DNA from: Mesocentrotus franciscanus
Taxonomy: Eukaryota; Echinodermata; Echinoidea; Camarodonta; Strongylocentrotidae
Direction: 5' to 3'
NCBI GenBank assembly: GCA_037976565.1
Contig: CP137686.1
Span: forward strand, 5,754,270-5,818,269
Length of the DNA stretch: 64,000 nt
Shown here: piece by piece, positions 10,301-22,070 of the stretch
Layout of the letters: every line of letters starts with the position of its first letter
Numbering within the stretch: the stretch's first letter is position 1
Translations under genes and position numbers: made by a program
Notes under the pieces: generated by a model
What the model saw: the letters and a program-made list of their open reading frames with translations, nothing else
Databases searched by the model: none
Told to the model about the DNA's origin: nothing

Positions 10301-10883
10301 TATAGGAAATGATTGTCAAGGGAAACCAAAAAATGTAGTCTTTATATACAGGTGTTCACTAAAACAGGTTTCACTGTTAATCGATTCACTAAATATGATA
10401 TGCAGACTGAACTGAAATTATTTGTGAGCTTAATTAAGCTAGTAAGCAATCTAAGGACAAAGGCAGTATTTATACAGAATCTCATAAGAAACATAAGTAC
10501 CGGTACAAAACATGATGATTAATTGTTTTGTTTGACTTTCCTTCATGAGGTTGACAACTTTCACCCTAGCTGGGAAGGTCTTTTGAATAGCATTATATGC
10601 AGCTGCCATAAATAGTAAACCCATAAAAAAAAAAAATTTCCATTCAAGTAGAAATATAGATAAAAGCGAATTCAACTGCTTTTGTAACATCTAATGATAA
10701 AACATGAGAAATGTGATTTGCTTTCAACTATTTTCAATGACATTGGCCAAATGGAAGTCCTTCAGATTCACTTTTCTATGTAGAAATAAATCAACTTCAG
10801 ACACATCTACAACTCGGCTCGATTATCAATCTTTATTAAAAAGAAAAAGGAGAGATGAAGGTCTTTTTTTTCTCTTAGCTTAC
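10301..10883 (-). other. HLTF intron sequence
   Basis: AT-rich intron with a short poly-A run near 10626. No conserved frame or repeat beyond the small foldback element to its left. Confidence 0.5.
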
Positions 10884-10946
10884 CTTGCTTGGTTCTTGCT
10901 CAGTTAATGTGAGATTGTCAAAAAGGGTATCCACTCCATTCTTCAT
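10884..10946 (-). CDS. HLTF: HLTF exon between the HIRAN and SNF2 domains
   Basis: A short exon of 21 codons with acceptor cattgtttag and donor agcaag|gtaagc, phase 0 at both ends. It reads MKNGVDTLFDNLTLTEQEPSK and aligns with human HLTF LKTEFDKLFEDLKEDDK, which links the HIRAN domain to the helicase domain. Phase agrees with both neighbours. Confidence 0.85.
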
Positions 10947-10976
10947 CTAAACAATGACAAAGGAAGATTTCATGCA

Positions 10977-12220
10977 TTAAAGGCCAGGTTCATGGATTTT
11001 GAAATCGACTGAATTTGGTATCATTGTAATCAGAACATTACACTGAGTAAAACTATCACATTTGTGTAACTTGTAAATTCGTGCGAAAATTATAAAAGTT
11101 GATTAAACTTGACGAAATATCACCCCACTCGAGACCCGAAAACATCGTAAGTCAGCTGATTTTTGAGTGACGTAGCACAATGAACAATTAATACAATGGG
11201 CCGCTCAGCTGATCGGTGCGCGATGCAGTTTGCGTGCAATTCACATGTATTGCATTGACTCTTGAGGACCGTACCCATTCTTACCCAACGTTGTTTACCT
11301 TCATCAAAGTCACCCTGAAAATATCGATATGGACGAAAACATACTTGATTTGAGTTTTGAGGAGATAGAAGAAGGAAGTACCTCGGACAACGACAACGAC
11401 AATGGAGATTTGGGAGATCTAGACCTAGAAGAAGATCTGGAAGATTTTGCCGAAGTCGATGGACAAGCACAAGCTGTCGGGGCAGCCGCAGTCGCTGCGT
11501 ATCTACATGAGCCCGCATATCACAGCCAGGCCAGCCGGCCCGGCGCTTGATCGAGCTAGCTGTGAATCGCGAACCGGACTGATCTAAGTCTTCTCTCGAC
11601 TTCCACTTTCCCCATTTATCTATCAAAAATCTAAACTAATCGGCCTAATCAGACATTTTCGTAATGAATATTTGGACAATTATATGTAAACTTGTCGCAT
11701 ATTTTGCCCCAGAAGAGTCGTTAGTTCAGCATGCAAAATGTCTTAGGCACTCCCAGATCCGACACATACACGCTGAGCTGCCCTCAGAATATGTGATTAT
11801 TTTCCGATTTTTATGGTCAAATGTGACGGTAAATAACATAAAAATCGAATACACATTTGTAGAAAGTATTATTTATTCAGTGTATCTCATTCAAAGTGCC
11901 TAAAATAAAGGAAATATCACAACTGGCGGTAAATATACAAACAACGTTAACCCATATCTAAAAATTGCAATGGGTATCCAACATTGTCCCGAATGTGTGA
12001 TTGCAGGTTGTTCATAATGTGACGTCATTTTATCGCATGTAAATAACGCCGTCATTTCACTTTGTGAGTGGGTTTTGGAAAGGGTATCAAAATTGCAATT
12101 AATTTATTCCTCACAATAGTGAGGGCTTTAAAAGTACTTTAGTCATTTTGTTAATGTTCTCAGCAATCTGTAGAGGTGTGATTTGCCTTTTTTCCAAATT
12201 TCAATGAACCTGGCCTTTAA
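10977..12220 (+). mobile_element. TTAA-bounded piggyBac-like deletion derivative (family C)
   Basis: 1244 bases with TTAA at each end. The start ttaaaggccaggttcatgg is answered by the end tgaacctggcctttaa. A 74-codon acidic ORF lies near the middle. The TTAA target site and short terminal repeats fit the piggyBac superfamily, and the ORF could be the N-terminus of its transposase. The catalytic core is missing. Confidence 0.75.
11329..11550 (+). pseudogene. acidic N-terminal ORF in the TTAA element, possible transposase remnant
   Basis: The 73-residue frame starts MDENILDLSFEEIEEGSTS and continues with repeated D, E, G and L. PiggyBac-type transposases commonly begin with an acidic segment of this kind ahead of the catalytic domain. 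No DDD catalytic domain and no C-terminal zinc finger follow. An unrelated short acidic frame cannot be excluded. Confidence 0.45.
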
Positions 12221-12399
12221 CAAATTATAAAAAATACCTGCACCAAATGACTCTTACACTTTTGAATAATAGTAATCTGTTCTTGAATAGCACATAACTC
12301 ATTATGATATAAAATCCCTATGTGCTTCCAAATTGCTTTGGAAATTATTACCCCAGATTTAGCTCTGACAGCCGTTAATTATCAGCGCACAGTGCATTT

Positions 12400-12565
12400 C
12401 AAGGAATAATCCTACCAAGTACCTATTTACTTCACCTGGGTGGAGTGTGGCAAGTGTAGATTAATGTCTTGCCAAAGGATGTTAGTGTTGTGGCAGGGAT
12501 TTGAGCCTGTACCTTGTGGTTCACAGTCTGGAGACTTTAATATCCACTTGACCACAACACCTCTA
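12400..12565 (-). repeat. tRNA-derived SINE
   Basis: Read on minus it starts gaggtgttgtggtcaagtgg (A-box region), with a B-box-like ggctcaaatccctgcc at 12507-12492 and a body containing the complement of tagattaatgtcttgccaaa. The same family occurs at 23840-23977 and as a remnant near 820-895. Confidence 0.7.
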
Positions 12566-12844
12566 GGGTAATAGCAATTAATGCATATAATATTTCACAA
12601 AGACTTGAATTCTTACATGAGATTTTTAATATTTACTGATCACATCTGTTGTCTAAACAAAATTGAGCACTTTGGATTTCTGAACTGAGAGTTGCACTAT
12701 GATATGAATTATATGATCCAGAAAATATGAAATTTGCACTCAATACCATCAAATATGAGCTATTACCTAAGTGCATCATACATGTTACTGGATGTCCAAG
12801 CTATAGATCGTTCATTTCTTAATACAGAAACACTTCATTGTCAG

Positions 12845-13220
12845 TTAAGGCTCGTTCAGATACGAGGCGGAAAAACCATAGCATTTTTTCAATGATGCAA
12901 TAAGTGTACCGTACTTGGTACTTGGTTGGGTAATTCCTTTGGCTGCTCACTCAGGAAGCTTTACTGGGATGGTAGGTGTGGTGAATAACTGCAAGGAGTG
13001 CCATGAAGTGCAGGATTGGTGTGTGGACAAAGCACTTGTTAATTTACAGCAAAATATGCTAAGTTCAGTGCAATACGTGTATATACATGTCACATTTCTG
13101 TATCTTGTAACACAGAGCTCAGTGAATAATATGCACGCAGTTGCCATTCATCTACACGTACAAAAACCATGGCGGATTTTTCACAGCGGTTTACCACATC
13201 ATGTCTGTACGAGCCTTTAA
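12845..13220. mobile_element. TTAA-bounded MITE, family D
   Basis: 376 bases from ttaaggctcgttcagata to gtctgtacgagcctttaa. Beyond the outer repeats the inner parts also mirror each other (gcggaaaaaccat and atggcggattttt). No coding capacity. Confidence 0.7.
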
Positions 13221-14216
13221 AATGTCATGTAGAATGGAAGATGAATTGCAAGCCCCATCACAGTTCTGAAGACAATCCAAGCTCTGGTTTCTTTCTAACC
13301 CCAAACAAGCTTTTATCACATGATACTTGCTGGCTACAAGTACAAATATCAAAATGTGTTAACAAATGTAGTGTCAACTCGGTCTAATCAACCTCCAAGT
13401 GAAGGAAACCTGATCACATCTTACTTAAAAAACTAAACTCATCGAAGAGTGACAAAAACTTTCCTAGGGTGATCAAGGTTTTGATTTTTTTTCTATTCAA
13501 ATATTACTCCTTTAAAGGTATTACAAAGTGTTGGTAAAAATATTGAATTCCTCTGAAACTGTTTGATCTTATAAAAAGATGTTATAGGAATATTTTTAAC
13601 CAATCTCCACTGCTGAAATACAGATATTTTATTTTTAGTAAATTAAACAGTAATTAATAAATCAATTATTAGTTCCAAGCTGCCTGTATATAAAACAGCC
13701 CCTGGTGTTGTTTACTAGCGCCATCTACTGTCGTACATGGTCCTTGGTATAATCGATATTGAAACTGTGTTACATCTCGGCGCAAGCCTCGACACCGCGG
13801 TGACCTCGCTGAGCGGGGAAGCGACTGTATTCGCATGGCTTATATCCATGGTACAGTGTGTGTCTGTGTAGTGTATGAATCAGATACGCATCTCCGTTGC
13901 CGTTCAATATGCACAATGCATAGACCTACGTGAGTACATGGACCTACTACTCCATGGTAAAACGCTCTTCGGCAACCGTCTCAATCAAGTCTCAGCTTCG
14001 ACTGATCAGCTCTTGGATCTATCTACATGTATAATAGCAGACAAGTTTCCAGTAGGCCTACGGGATACATGAACTCATATTATTTGTTCAATTCTTATGT
14101 CTGAAATGTATTCAGGAAAGAATATCGGAAAGAAAGCAATATGAAAATGAATGACCACAAAATCGTTCAGATATAGGCCTACATGTAAGAAATACAAGAA
14201 ATATGTCTATCTGAGA
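13221..14216. other. intron sequence without recognisable genes
   Basis: This holds unique-looking DNA. A GC-richer segment at 13770-13830 (tcgacaccgcggtgacctcg) stands out from its AT-rich surroundings but shows no conserved frame or promoter motif I can defend. A CT microsatellite begins at 14217. Confidence 0.4.
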
Positions 14217-14282
14217 TATCTCCTCTCTTTCTCTCTCTGTCTCTCTCTGTCTCTTTATGTCTCTCCCTCTCCCTCTCTCTTT
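14217..14282 (+). repeat. CT microsatellite
   Basis: (ctct)n with gtctctct variants, flanking the left side of the inverted-repeat element. Confidence 0.85.
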
Positions 14283-14306
14283 CCTAAAACACGGTAGTTT
14301 GTTTGG

Positions 14307-14660
14307 CGCTAGTTCAGAATCATATCTAGACTTCGACCCCTAACCCCGGCGTGAAGATACCCTACTAAAACATACCAAAAATCAACTAAATCTTCATCGA
14401 TTGTTCAAATAATGGTCATGATTTAAAAGCCGCTATGTTTCTTACCTGTTTTTTGTCAATTTTCTTATCTTTTGAGGAGTATTTTTCTGAAAAATGAACA
14501 CTTTAGTATACACTTTCTCACAGGTTTCACGGCAACCCGCTGCACAATACATGGTGGGTTGCGTGCGGTCGAGCGCCTGCGTGAAGTTATCTACCGTAAT
14601 ACTTGGGGTATCTCCACCCCGGAGTTACGGTCAAAATTTGGATATGATTCTGAACTAGCG
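14307..14660. mobile_element. inverted-repeat (foldback) element
   Basis: The left end cgctagttcagaatcatatc is exactly mirrored at the right end (gatatgattctgaactagcg). Weaker inverse similarity continues inward for about 60 bases (the gaagataccc and ggggtatctcc parts). No frame is conserved. The target-site duplication is unclear. Confidence 0.7.
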
Positions 14661-14739
14661 TCGATTGTTTTTTTCCTGTACCGTTTGGATTATAACCAAT
14701 TATATTTCACCGCGTCCCTCTCTCGATCTCTCTCTGAAA

Positions 14740-14984
14740 TATTATAGGCCCTTATTATCATTGTCATATATATCATCCTCATCTACATGCATAACCCAAA
14801 CCCACACAAATATATGGTCACTTCACGCAAATGAGAATTTCTATCGTTTTTGTGATTATCATTATCCTTGTCATATCATCAACATCTACATAACCCCATC
14901 AAAAAAACAAATATGGTTCTTAATTTCACGGTAATGAGAACGTCTATCGTTTTTGTGGTTATTATCCTTGCTATTATATCATCC
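14740..14984 (+). repeat. ~115-base dispersed repeat, two copies
   Basis: Two copies of a unit around gagaatttctatcgtttttg with gtcatatcatc. The same unit recurs twice at 18950-19140, so it brackets the whole satellite block. Confidence 0.65.
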
Positions 14985-15345
14985 AAATAAAATTCAAACA
15001 TGGTTTATTTCTAATTCGATACCAGTGATTTACAAATGTTGCTGAAATGACATGTTTTTCCGGGATTTGACCACCAAAATAAAATTCAAACATGGTTTAT
15101 TTCTAATTCGATACTAGTGATTTACAAATGTTGCTGAAATGACATGATTTTCCGGGATTTGACCACGAAATACAATTCAAACATGGTTTATTTCTAATTC
15201 GATACTAGTGATTTACAAATGTTGCTGAAATGACATGATTTTCCGATTTGACCACCGAAATACAATTCAAACGTGGTTTATTTCTAATTCGATACCAGTA
15301 ATTTACAAATGTTGCTGAAATGACATGATTTTCCTGGATTTTTCG
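14985..15345 (+). repeat. tandem repeat, ~92-base unit, four copies
   Basis: Four head-to-tail copies beginning aattcaaacatggtttattt and containing gatttacaaatgttgctgaa. Copies differ by a few bases and small indels. Confidence 0.9.
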
Positions 15346-15535
15346 CACTTTTTTTTATAATTTATACTTTTGCATGCGTTTGTTGGACAATGACTCATTC
15401 CCAAATTTACAGACGGCAAAAAAATATGCTCATTTGGAAGCATATTACATGTCAGGACCTGCGGAACGGCGGTGCTCGGGGTGGGGCTCGAACCCCCTCA
15501 TCTTTTAAAAAAGAGTAATAGAAAGAAAGAATAGC

Positions 15536-16130
15536 GACCTGCCAGTGTCACAAATGAGATATCAAAATATGCATGCTCATCTGACCGTAATTTATTGCCT
15601 GAAACCCTGAGCTTCTTGGTGCTTCGCCCCCTGGACCCCACACCTATTAGTAAACTGCCTTTGTCACAAATAAGGTATCACAATATGCTCATCTGACCGT
15701 AATTAAATGCCTAAAACCCTTGAGATTCCGGGGGCTCTGCCCCTGGACCCCATCAGGGGCCCTAAGGCCAGCCCCTAGATGCTCATCTAACCGTAATTTC
15801 TTGCCTAAAGCCCCTGCTTCTGGGGGCTCCGCCCCCTGGACTCCACGCCTATTAGTAACCTGCCTGTGTCACAAATAAGTTATCACAATTATGCTCATCT
15901 GACCGTAATTAAACTGCTAAAACCCTTGAGATTCCGGAGGCTCTGCCCCTGGACCCCATTAGGGGCCCTAAGGCCAGCCCCTGGATGCTCATCTAACCGT
16001 AAGTTCTTGCCTAAAGCCCCTGAGCTGGGGGCTCCGCCCCCTGGACCCCACGCCTGTTAGTAACCTGCAGGTGTCACAAAATAATAAGGTATCAAAATAT
16101 GCTCATCTGACCGTAAAAAAAACGCCGGCC
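15536..16130 (+). repeat. tandem repeat, ~200-base unit, about three copies
   Basis: Units contain gctcatctgaccgtaatt, a GC-rich gggggctccgccccctggac part and cctattagtaacctgcc. Copies begin near 15545, 15655 and 15860, with half-unit variants between them. Confidence 0.8.
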
Positions 16131-16189
16131 TAAAAAAGAGAGAGAACGAGAGAGAAGAGAAAAAATAAGAGGACGTAGAAGAAAAGGGA

Positions 16190-16896
16190 AAAGGAGTCGA
16201 GAACGGTACAACGAATCGTCTCCTTTCTCTAATAATTTAATGAAACGTCAAAGCTTGGGTGAAACTGAATTCAGACCAGGATTAAGAGTCGAGAACGGTA
16301 CAACGAATCGTTCCTCTCTCTAATAATTTAATGAAACGTCAAAGCTTCCGCGCTTGGGGGGGGGGAACTGAATCGAGAACGGTACAACGAATCGTCTTCT
16401 TTTTCTAATAATTTAATGAAACGTCAAAGCTTCCCCACTTCGCGCGGGAGGGGGAAATTTAATTCAGACAAGGATTAAGAGTCGAGAACGGTACAACGAA
16501 TCGTCCTCTTTCTCTAATTTAATGAAACGTCAAAGCTTCCGGGAAGTGAATCGAGAACGGTACAACGAATCGTCTTCTTTCTCTAATAATTTAATGAGAC
16601 GTCAAAGCTTGGGTGAAACTGAATTCAGACCAGGATTAAGAGTCGAGAACGGTACAACGAATCGTTCCTCTCTCTAATAATTTAATGAAACGTCAAAGCT
16701 TCGCGCTTGCGAGGGAACTGAATCGAGAACGGTACAACGAATCGTCTTCTTTCTCTAATAATTTAATGAAACGTCAAAGCTTCCCTGCTTCGCGCGGGAG
16801 GGGGAAAATTTAATTCAGACAAGGATTCAGAGTCGAGAACGGTACAACGGATCGTCTTCTTTCTAATAATTTAATGAAACGTCAAAGCTTCCGGGG
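16190..16896 (+). repeat. satellite array, left block (eight units)
   Basis: Eight occurrences of tcgagaacggtacaacgaat, each followed by a ctctaataatttaatgaaac segment and an aagctt site. Spacings alternate between short (~70-85) and long (~90-110), suggesting a two-monomer higher-order unit. The array resumes at 18498 after the hAT-like insertion. Confidence 0.9.
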
Positions 16897-18497
16897 CAGA
16901 GGCGGTGCTCCGGGGCAGGGGGCACAGTGCCCTCCCACTTTTTCAAGAACCCCAAAAGTGCCCCTTTTTACATAGGAAAAATGACCCTTTAACTTTGTAA
17001 AAGTGCCCCTTTTTACATAGGAAAAGTTCCCATTTTCCTTCGCAATAGTGCCCTTTTTATCTCTAGTAAGTGCCCCTTTTCAGGTACGAGCGCCCTTTTC
17101 ACTTTTGATAAGCGCCCTCTTCACCTCTGATAACTGTCCTATTCAAATCTGAGAGGTGCCCTTTGCTTTGACAGGTGCCCCTTTCCTTTGTAAGAAGTGC
17201 CCCTTCCTCTTTAATAACTACCCCTTTTAACTCGGATAAACGCACCTTATCTTTTCACATGTGCCCCTTTCCTTTCTAATAAGTGCCCCTTTTCCTTATG
17301 ATAAGTGCCCCCATTAAAAAAGAGCCCCTTCTCATAAATGCCTTTTTACCTATGAAAATAGTTCCTTTTCATTCTCATAATAAGTGCCCTTTTTCATCTC
17401 TTGTAAATGACCCTATTCAATTCTAAGAGATACTCTTTTACTTTGACAAGTGCACCTTCCCCTCCTGATAAGTGCTCTTTTCATCTCTAATAAATGCCAC
17501 TTTTATTTTGACACGTCCCCTTTTCCTTCCTAATAAAAGCTCTTTTTCCTTCTTATAAGTGCCCCTTCCCTTCTCATGATTACCTCTTTTCATCTCTGAT
17601 AAGTGCCCCGTTTATTTTAGCATGTGCCTCTTTTTCTTTTTAATAAGAGCCACTTCCCCTTCTAATAAAAGCCCCCTTTCACCTCCGATAAATGCACCTA
17701 TTAAAATCTGATCGGTGCCCCTTTTTCAACAAATGCACATTTCCCTTTATTATTAGTGCCCATTTTTCATTCTCATAAGTGCCTCTTTTCATATATGGTC
17801 AGTGCCCCTTTTCAGATGCGATAAGTGCTCCTTTTCACCTCTGATAATTACCAGTTTAACAATGATACGTGCCCCTTTTCCTTTCTAATAAGGAACCTAT
17901 CCCTTTTCATAAATGCCCCTTTTCACTTCTTATAAAAGCCCCTATCAAAATCTGATGGGTGCCTCTTTTCCGTCGACAAATGCCCATTTCCCATTCTCAT
18001 AAGTGCCTCTTTGTTTAGGTGCAAGAAGTGCTCCATTTCCACCTCTGGTAATTAGCCTTTGTACTTTGACACGTGCTGCTTTTCTTTTCTAATAAGTGTC
18101 TTATCCCTTTTGGTAAGTGTCCCCTTTTCCTCTCATTATTAAACGTGCCCCTAATTTCCAGCGACTAAGAGCAATTTCCCAAGCTCGCTCGCTACGCTCG
18201 CCGCATTATAGATGTTATAATTATGTTACTTATCAAAGGCCTTTTCAGTCTTCCGTTATGAGAATGTGTTTATAATCCCATCAGGATTGGGGTTTTCCTC
18301 TTTATAAGATGTACCGGTGATTTCGCGCTGCGACCTCACAAATCTTTAAATTTTCCTCGCCGCTTGCTCGCCGCAAGTGAATTTTCAGACCATAGCATCC
18401 AACTGCAAAGTATGATGCTTAACCAATATCTTATATGATGTATAAAGAGTGCCCTTTGTTGGTGCCCCCCACTTTGGAAGTCGCTCCGCCGCCTCTG
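16897..18497. mobile_element. hAT-like element filled with minisatellite
   Basis: The left end cagaggcggtgctcc and the right end ggagcgacttcc-type inverse (gctccgccgcctctg) form short terminal repeats starting CAG and ending CTG. Flanks ttccgggg and tccgggaa are close to an 8-base duplication of the satellite sequence cttccgggaag. From about 16925 to 18150 the interior is a degenerate minisatellite of ~23-34 bases (gtgccccttttcctttctaa). No transposase is seen. Superfamily assignment is an inference from the ends. Confidence 0.55.
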
Positions 18498-18950
18498 TCC
18501 GGGAAGTGAATCGAGAACGGTACAACGAATCGTCTTCTTTCTCTAATAATTTAATGAAACGTCAAAGCTTCGCGCGCGGAGGAAACTGAATTCAGACAAG
18601 TAATAAGAGTCGAGAACGGTACAACGAATCGTCCTTTCTCTAATAATTTAATAAAACGTCAAAGCTTCTGCGCTTCGCGGGGGAGGGGGAAATTTAATTC
18701 AGACAAGGATTAAGAGTCGAGAACGGTACAACGAATCGTCCTCTTTCTCTAATTTAATGAAACGTCAAAGCTTCCGGGGGGAAGTGAATCGAAAACGGTA
18801 CAACGAATCGTCTTCTTTCTCTAATAATTTAATGAAACGTCAAAGCTTCCGCGCTTCGCGCGAGAGGGGGGAAACTCAATTCAGACAAGGATTAAGAGTC
18901 GAGAACGGTACAACGAATCGTCTTCTTTCTCTAATAATTTAACGAAACGT
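18498..18950 (+). repeat. satellite array, right block (five units)
   Basis: Five more occurrences of the tcgagaacggtacaacgaat unit (one with gaaaacgg), in the same phase and orientation as the left block, continuing it across the inserted element. Confidence 0.9.
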
Positions 18951-19508
18951 CCCAAACCCAAAAATACGGTCCTATCACGCGAATGAGAACTTCTATCGTT
19001 TTGTGATTATTATTATCCTTGTGATATCATCCTCATCTACATGCCCCCAAAAAAAAAATACGGCCCTTTCACGCGAATGAGATCTTCTATCGTTTTTGTG
19101 ATTATTATCCTTGCCATACACTATCATCCTCATTTACATGAACCACAACCGAAAAAGGGAGAATCATCAGAATATTCATGATGGATTCCGATTCATCAAA
19201 TTGTCTCCGATGTATTTCAGCGTTATATTGCGAAGAAGAACAGGCCCCCTCCCCTAGCAAAAAAACAACAGGTAAAAACACCCTGTTTGAAGAAAAAAAG
19301 AAGATGGGCCCCCTCCCCTGGCGCCCAAGGGGGTGGGGGTGGCGGTGGAAAAAAAAAATCACCAAACTTTTTTTTGGGTGCCAAAAAAAATAATTGTGCT
19401 CACAACACCCCCCACTGAGCGAAAAATCGACCGGCACGATTTTCAAATTTTTCGCACGAAGTGGGCCCCTTTAGGCCCCTCCCTTGCCGCCGGCTGGATC
19501 CGCCCCTG
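18951..19508. repeat. dispersed repeats ending in a hAT-like terminus
   Basis: It starts with two copies of the 14740-type unit (18960-19140). A G/C-homopolymer-rich segment follows, and it ends at ggctggatccgcccctg (19492-19508). The inverse of that end, caggggcggatccagcc, occurs at 58000-58016, so this looks like the terminus of a dispersed hAT-like family. The opposite end here is not identified. Confidence 0.5.
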
Positions 19509-19859
19509 AATACATCTACATTACTTTATCTTTTCACTTGACAGTGGACAGTGCCATTCTCTCAGTTTGAGAAATGGGTAAGAAGGTCCAATGTCAACTT
19601 GAAGATTATCAGTCTGGACAGCAAAAACAAATGCTTTTCAATATGCGTTTAGTGGGCATACCATAATGGCATTAAAAATAGTGTGAATTGTTCTACTCAC
19701 CAGGCTGCATATAGGCCTATCAAATTTGAAAGTTAGATTATTTCGAGCTTCACAATAATATGCAGTTGTTGTTTTTATTTTTTATTGTATTTGTGTGCAT
19801 CCAATTCACTTAGGGCTTAGGCCCAATCTCGAAAGAAAGATGGAGATGAAAGATGAATG
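19509..19859. other. unassigned sequence
   Basis: No exon, repeat or palindrome recognised. AT-rich. Confidence 0.4.
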
Positions 19860-19883
19860 AGTAATAATTGAGAGAGATAGGTC

Positions 19884-19926
<43 letters not shown>

Positions 19927-20460
19927 GGAAAGAGAGAGAGAGGGGGAGAGAGAGAAGGGATACTTCAGAGAGAGAGTGAGAGAGAAAAGGGATACAGAGA
20001 GAGAGAGTGCAAGCATGTGGAGAGAGAATTCGAGAGGAAAAGGTGAACTGAAAGGGGTACAGAAAGAAAAGAGAGAGAGAGAGAGAGAAATAGTGAGAGA
20101 AAGAAAGAGGAAGGGGATGAGTGATAAATTAAAGAGAGAAGCGATGAGAGAGAGAGAGTTCGAGACAGAAATATACATCGAAAGATAAATAAATAGAGAA
20201 AGAGTAGAATGGTATGGGGTAGAGAAATAAAGAGAGAGGGAGAGGGAAAGAAAGTGGGAGATATAAAGATAGAGAGAGAGAGAGAGAGAGAAGGGATAGA
20301 GAAAAGAGAGAGAGAGAGAGAGAGAAGGGCTAGAGAAGAGAGGAGAGAAGGGATAGAGAAGACTAGAGAAGGGATACCGAAGAGAGAAAGAGAGAGAGGG
20401 GGGAGATGAGAGGGATATAGAAGCGAAAGAGAGAGAGAGAGAGAGAGAGAATATCAAGTG
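19860..20460 (+). repeat. long GA-rich microsatellite
   Basis: About 600 bases of (ga)n with scattered ggga, aaag and tata interruptions. Long open frames on both strands here (poly R/E and poly S/L) are by-products of the repeat. Confidence 0.95.
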
Positions 20461-21640
20461 AGAGTAACATAGGTCCACGGCTATAGAAAGAGAGACTCTC
20501 TTTCTATAGTCGTATACATTATATACGGAAAGGGAGATATTAGTCCAAAACACGTGTAGCAATTCACGAATCACTGACCTCTCTGACCTCTACCTGAGGT
20601 CGATCAGTGGCAGAACAACATTCCTCAATAAAGGGATGATCTCAAAATAAGAATGTGCAGTACATGATTGACTGTTGGGGAAAACGTCAAGTCGACCTAA
20701 TTATTAATTATTAAATCTTTGTATGATTAAACGTATCTTCTTCTTTTTTAAATAAAGAAATAAAAATAAATAATGTTACGTTCTGTCTATAAATGATTAC
20801 CCAAAACTGTCCCTGTACAACGACTTTGTGGGGTATTTTGAGATCATCCCCAAAATACATGTGCTCAGAAAATGCAAGCCTGGGATGCGTCTTCGGGCCA
20901 AGCCAACGCACATACTATACTACACACTGCACTGGGCCTGGGATCAATGCCAGCGTGTCAATGCACAATCACTCCCACAACATACAGACACGGCCCGTTC
21001 GTTCACAGAGCTGGCGAAACAGCATAGCCGAGTCATAACAAATGCATTTCAATTTGAAAACACAGAAAATTAAGAGATGGAAATGGAAAAATAAGTTAAA
21101 GAGAACAACACTGAATATTCCGGCAGGACCGAGCAGGAAATGCATAGATTTACGTACTGAATTAAGTACAGTAATTGCAGTAAAGATGGCGGCCTGATCG
21201 ATTATAAAATTATATATTACGATTATAGTGTACAGACAAGTATTTTTTTTTTAATTAACGAGACAGTATAAAAATCATACACTAAGGCAACTTGACTTTA
21301 AAAAATTTATCTTCATGATTATATATATTTGATTAGTCTGGTAATATGATTTGGTGTCAAAACATGTTAATTATTACACTTTGAAAATAGTGCTATATAT
21401 GTGTTATGCTCTTCAGAGGACATGTAAATTTTCGAACTGAGAGGGAGCTATACCAAATTTACCGGGAGCACCGGTAAATTTTTTTATTTTTTAAAAATTT
21501 TTTTTCTCCAAATCAAAAGTATTTTAGAGCCCAATTTTGTTAGAGTTGAGTGTTCTAACACTAGGCTTCACAATGATAATGAAAATTTTAAATTTCATGA
21601 TCCACAAAAATTGAAATATTCCCAAAACTTTGTATTACCT
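20461..21640. other. unassigned intron sequence with a small palindrome
   Basis: It contains a 29-base palindrome at 20481-20509 (arm ctatagaaagagag, one central base). The remainder is AT-rich, with no supported exon. Short plus-strand frames at 20793-21073 have no recognisable domain. Confidence 0.4.
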
Positions 21641-21836
21641 TTAAAGCCTATCTGCACTAGTTTGGCCAGGAGGGATTAGACCTCCCTGCATGGTCACTGG
21701 CAGGTGGTTATCTCATCAAATCAGCTCTCAATTAACACAAGAAAAAGGGGATCATGGGGGACCAATGGGTACCGCTTAGGCATTGTTGGCTCTATAGAGG
21801 GCGCAAGTAGATACAAGTAGTGCAGTCCCGCTTTAA
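21641..21836. mobile_element. TTAA-bounded MITE, family A copy 2
   Basis: 196 bases, about four fifths identical to 5792-5992 and in the same orientation, with TTAA at both ends (ttaaagcctatctgcactag at the start). No coding capacity. Confidence 0.8.
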
Positions 21837-22070
21837 GGCTTGATGTTCAGCGGCTTCAGCCCAATGCTTGGCAACTAATAATAGACTTACAGTCCCTCGA
21901 CCCAGTAAACAAATAGGTGATAGGGCTTTTTCAGTTTATACTGCCCCCAAAACCTGGAACCTTTAATATCCTTTGTTCTAAAGAATCGCCATACTCTTGC
22001 AGCTTTCAAGAGGTGTCTGAAAACACATTTTTGTTCTAATTTCTCTCAATATTCCTCTTTGTTTGTAATC
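21837..22070 (+). pseudogene. LINE 3' end fragment
   Basis: A broken plus-strand frame reads GDRAFSVYTAPKTWNL, then a C-terminal stretch with RGV and KHIFV. This is the typical end of CR1/jockey-like LINE ORF2 proteins. Stops and a frameshift interrupt it. The fragment directly adjoins the family A MITE. Confidence 0.65.

Noticed and set aside
14985..16130. CRISPR array
   Set aside because: Repeats are adjacent tandem units without unique spacers, and the genome is eukaryotic.
19810..20574. 254-codon serine/leucine-rich frame on minus and R/E-rich frames on plus
   Set aside because: They follow from the (ga)n/(ct)n microsatellite; no start context, domain or splice support.
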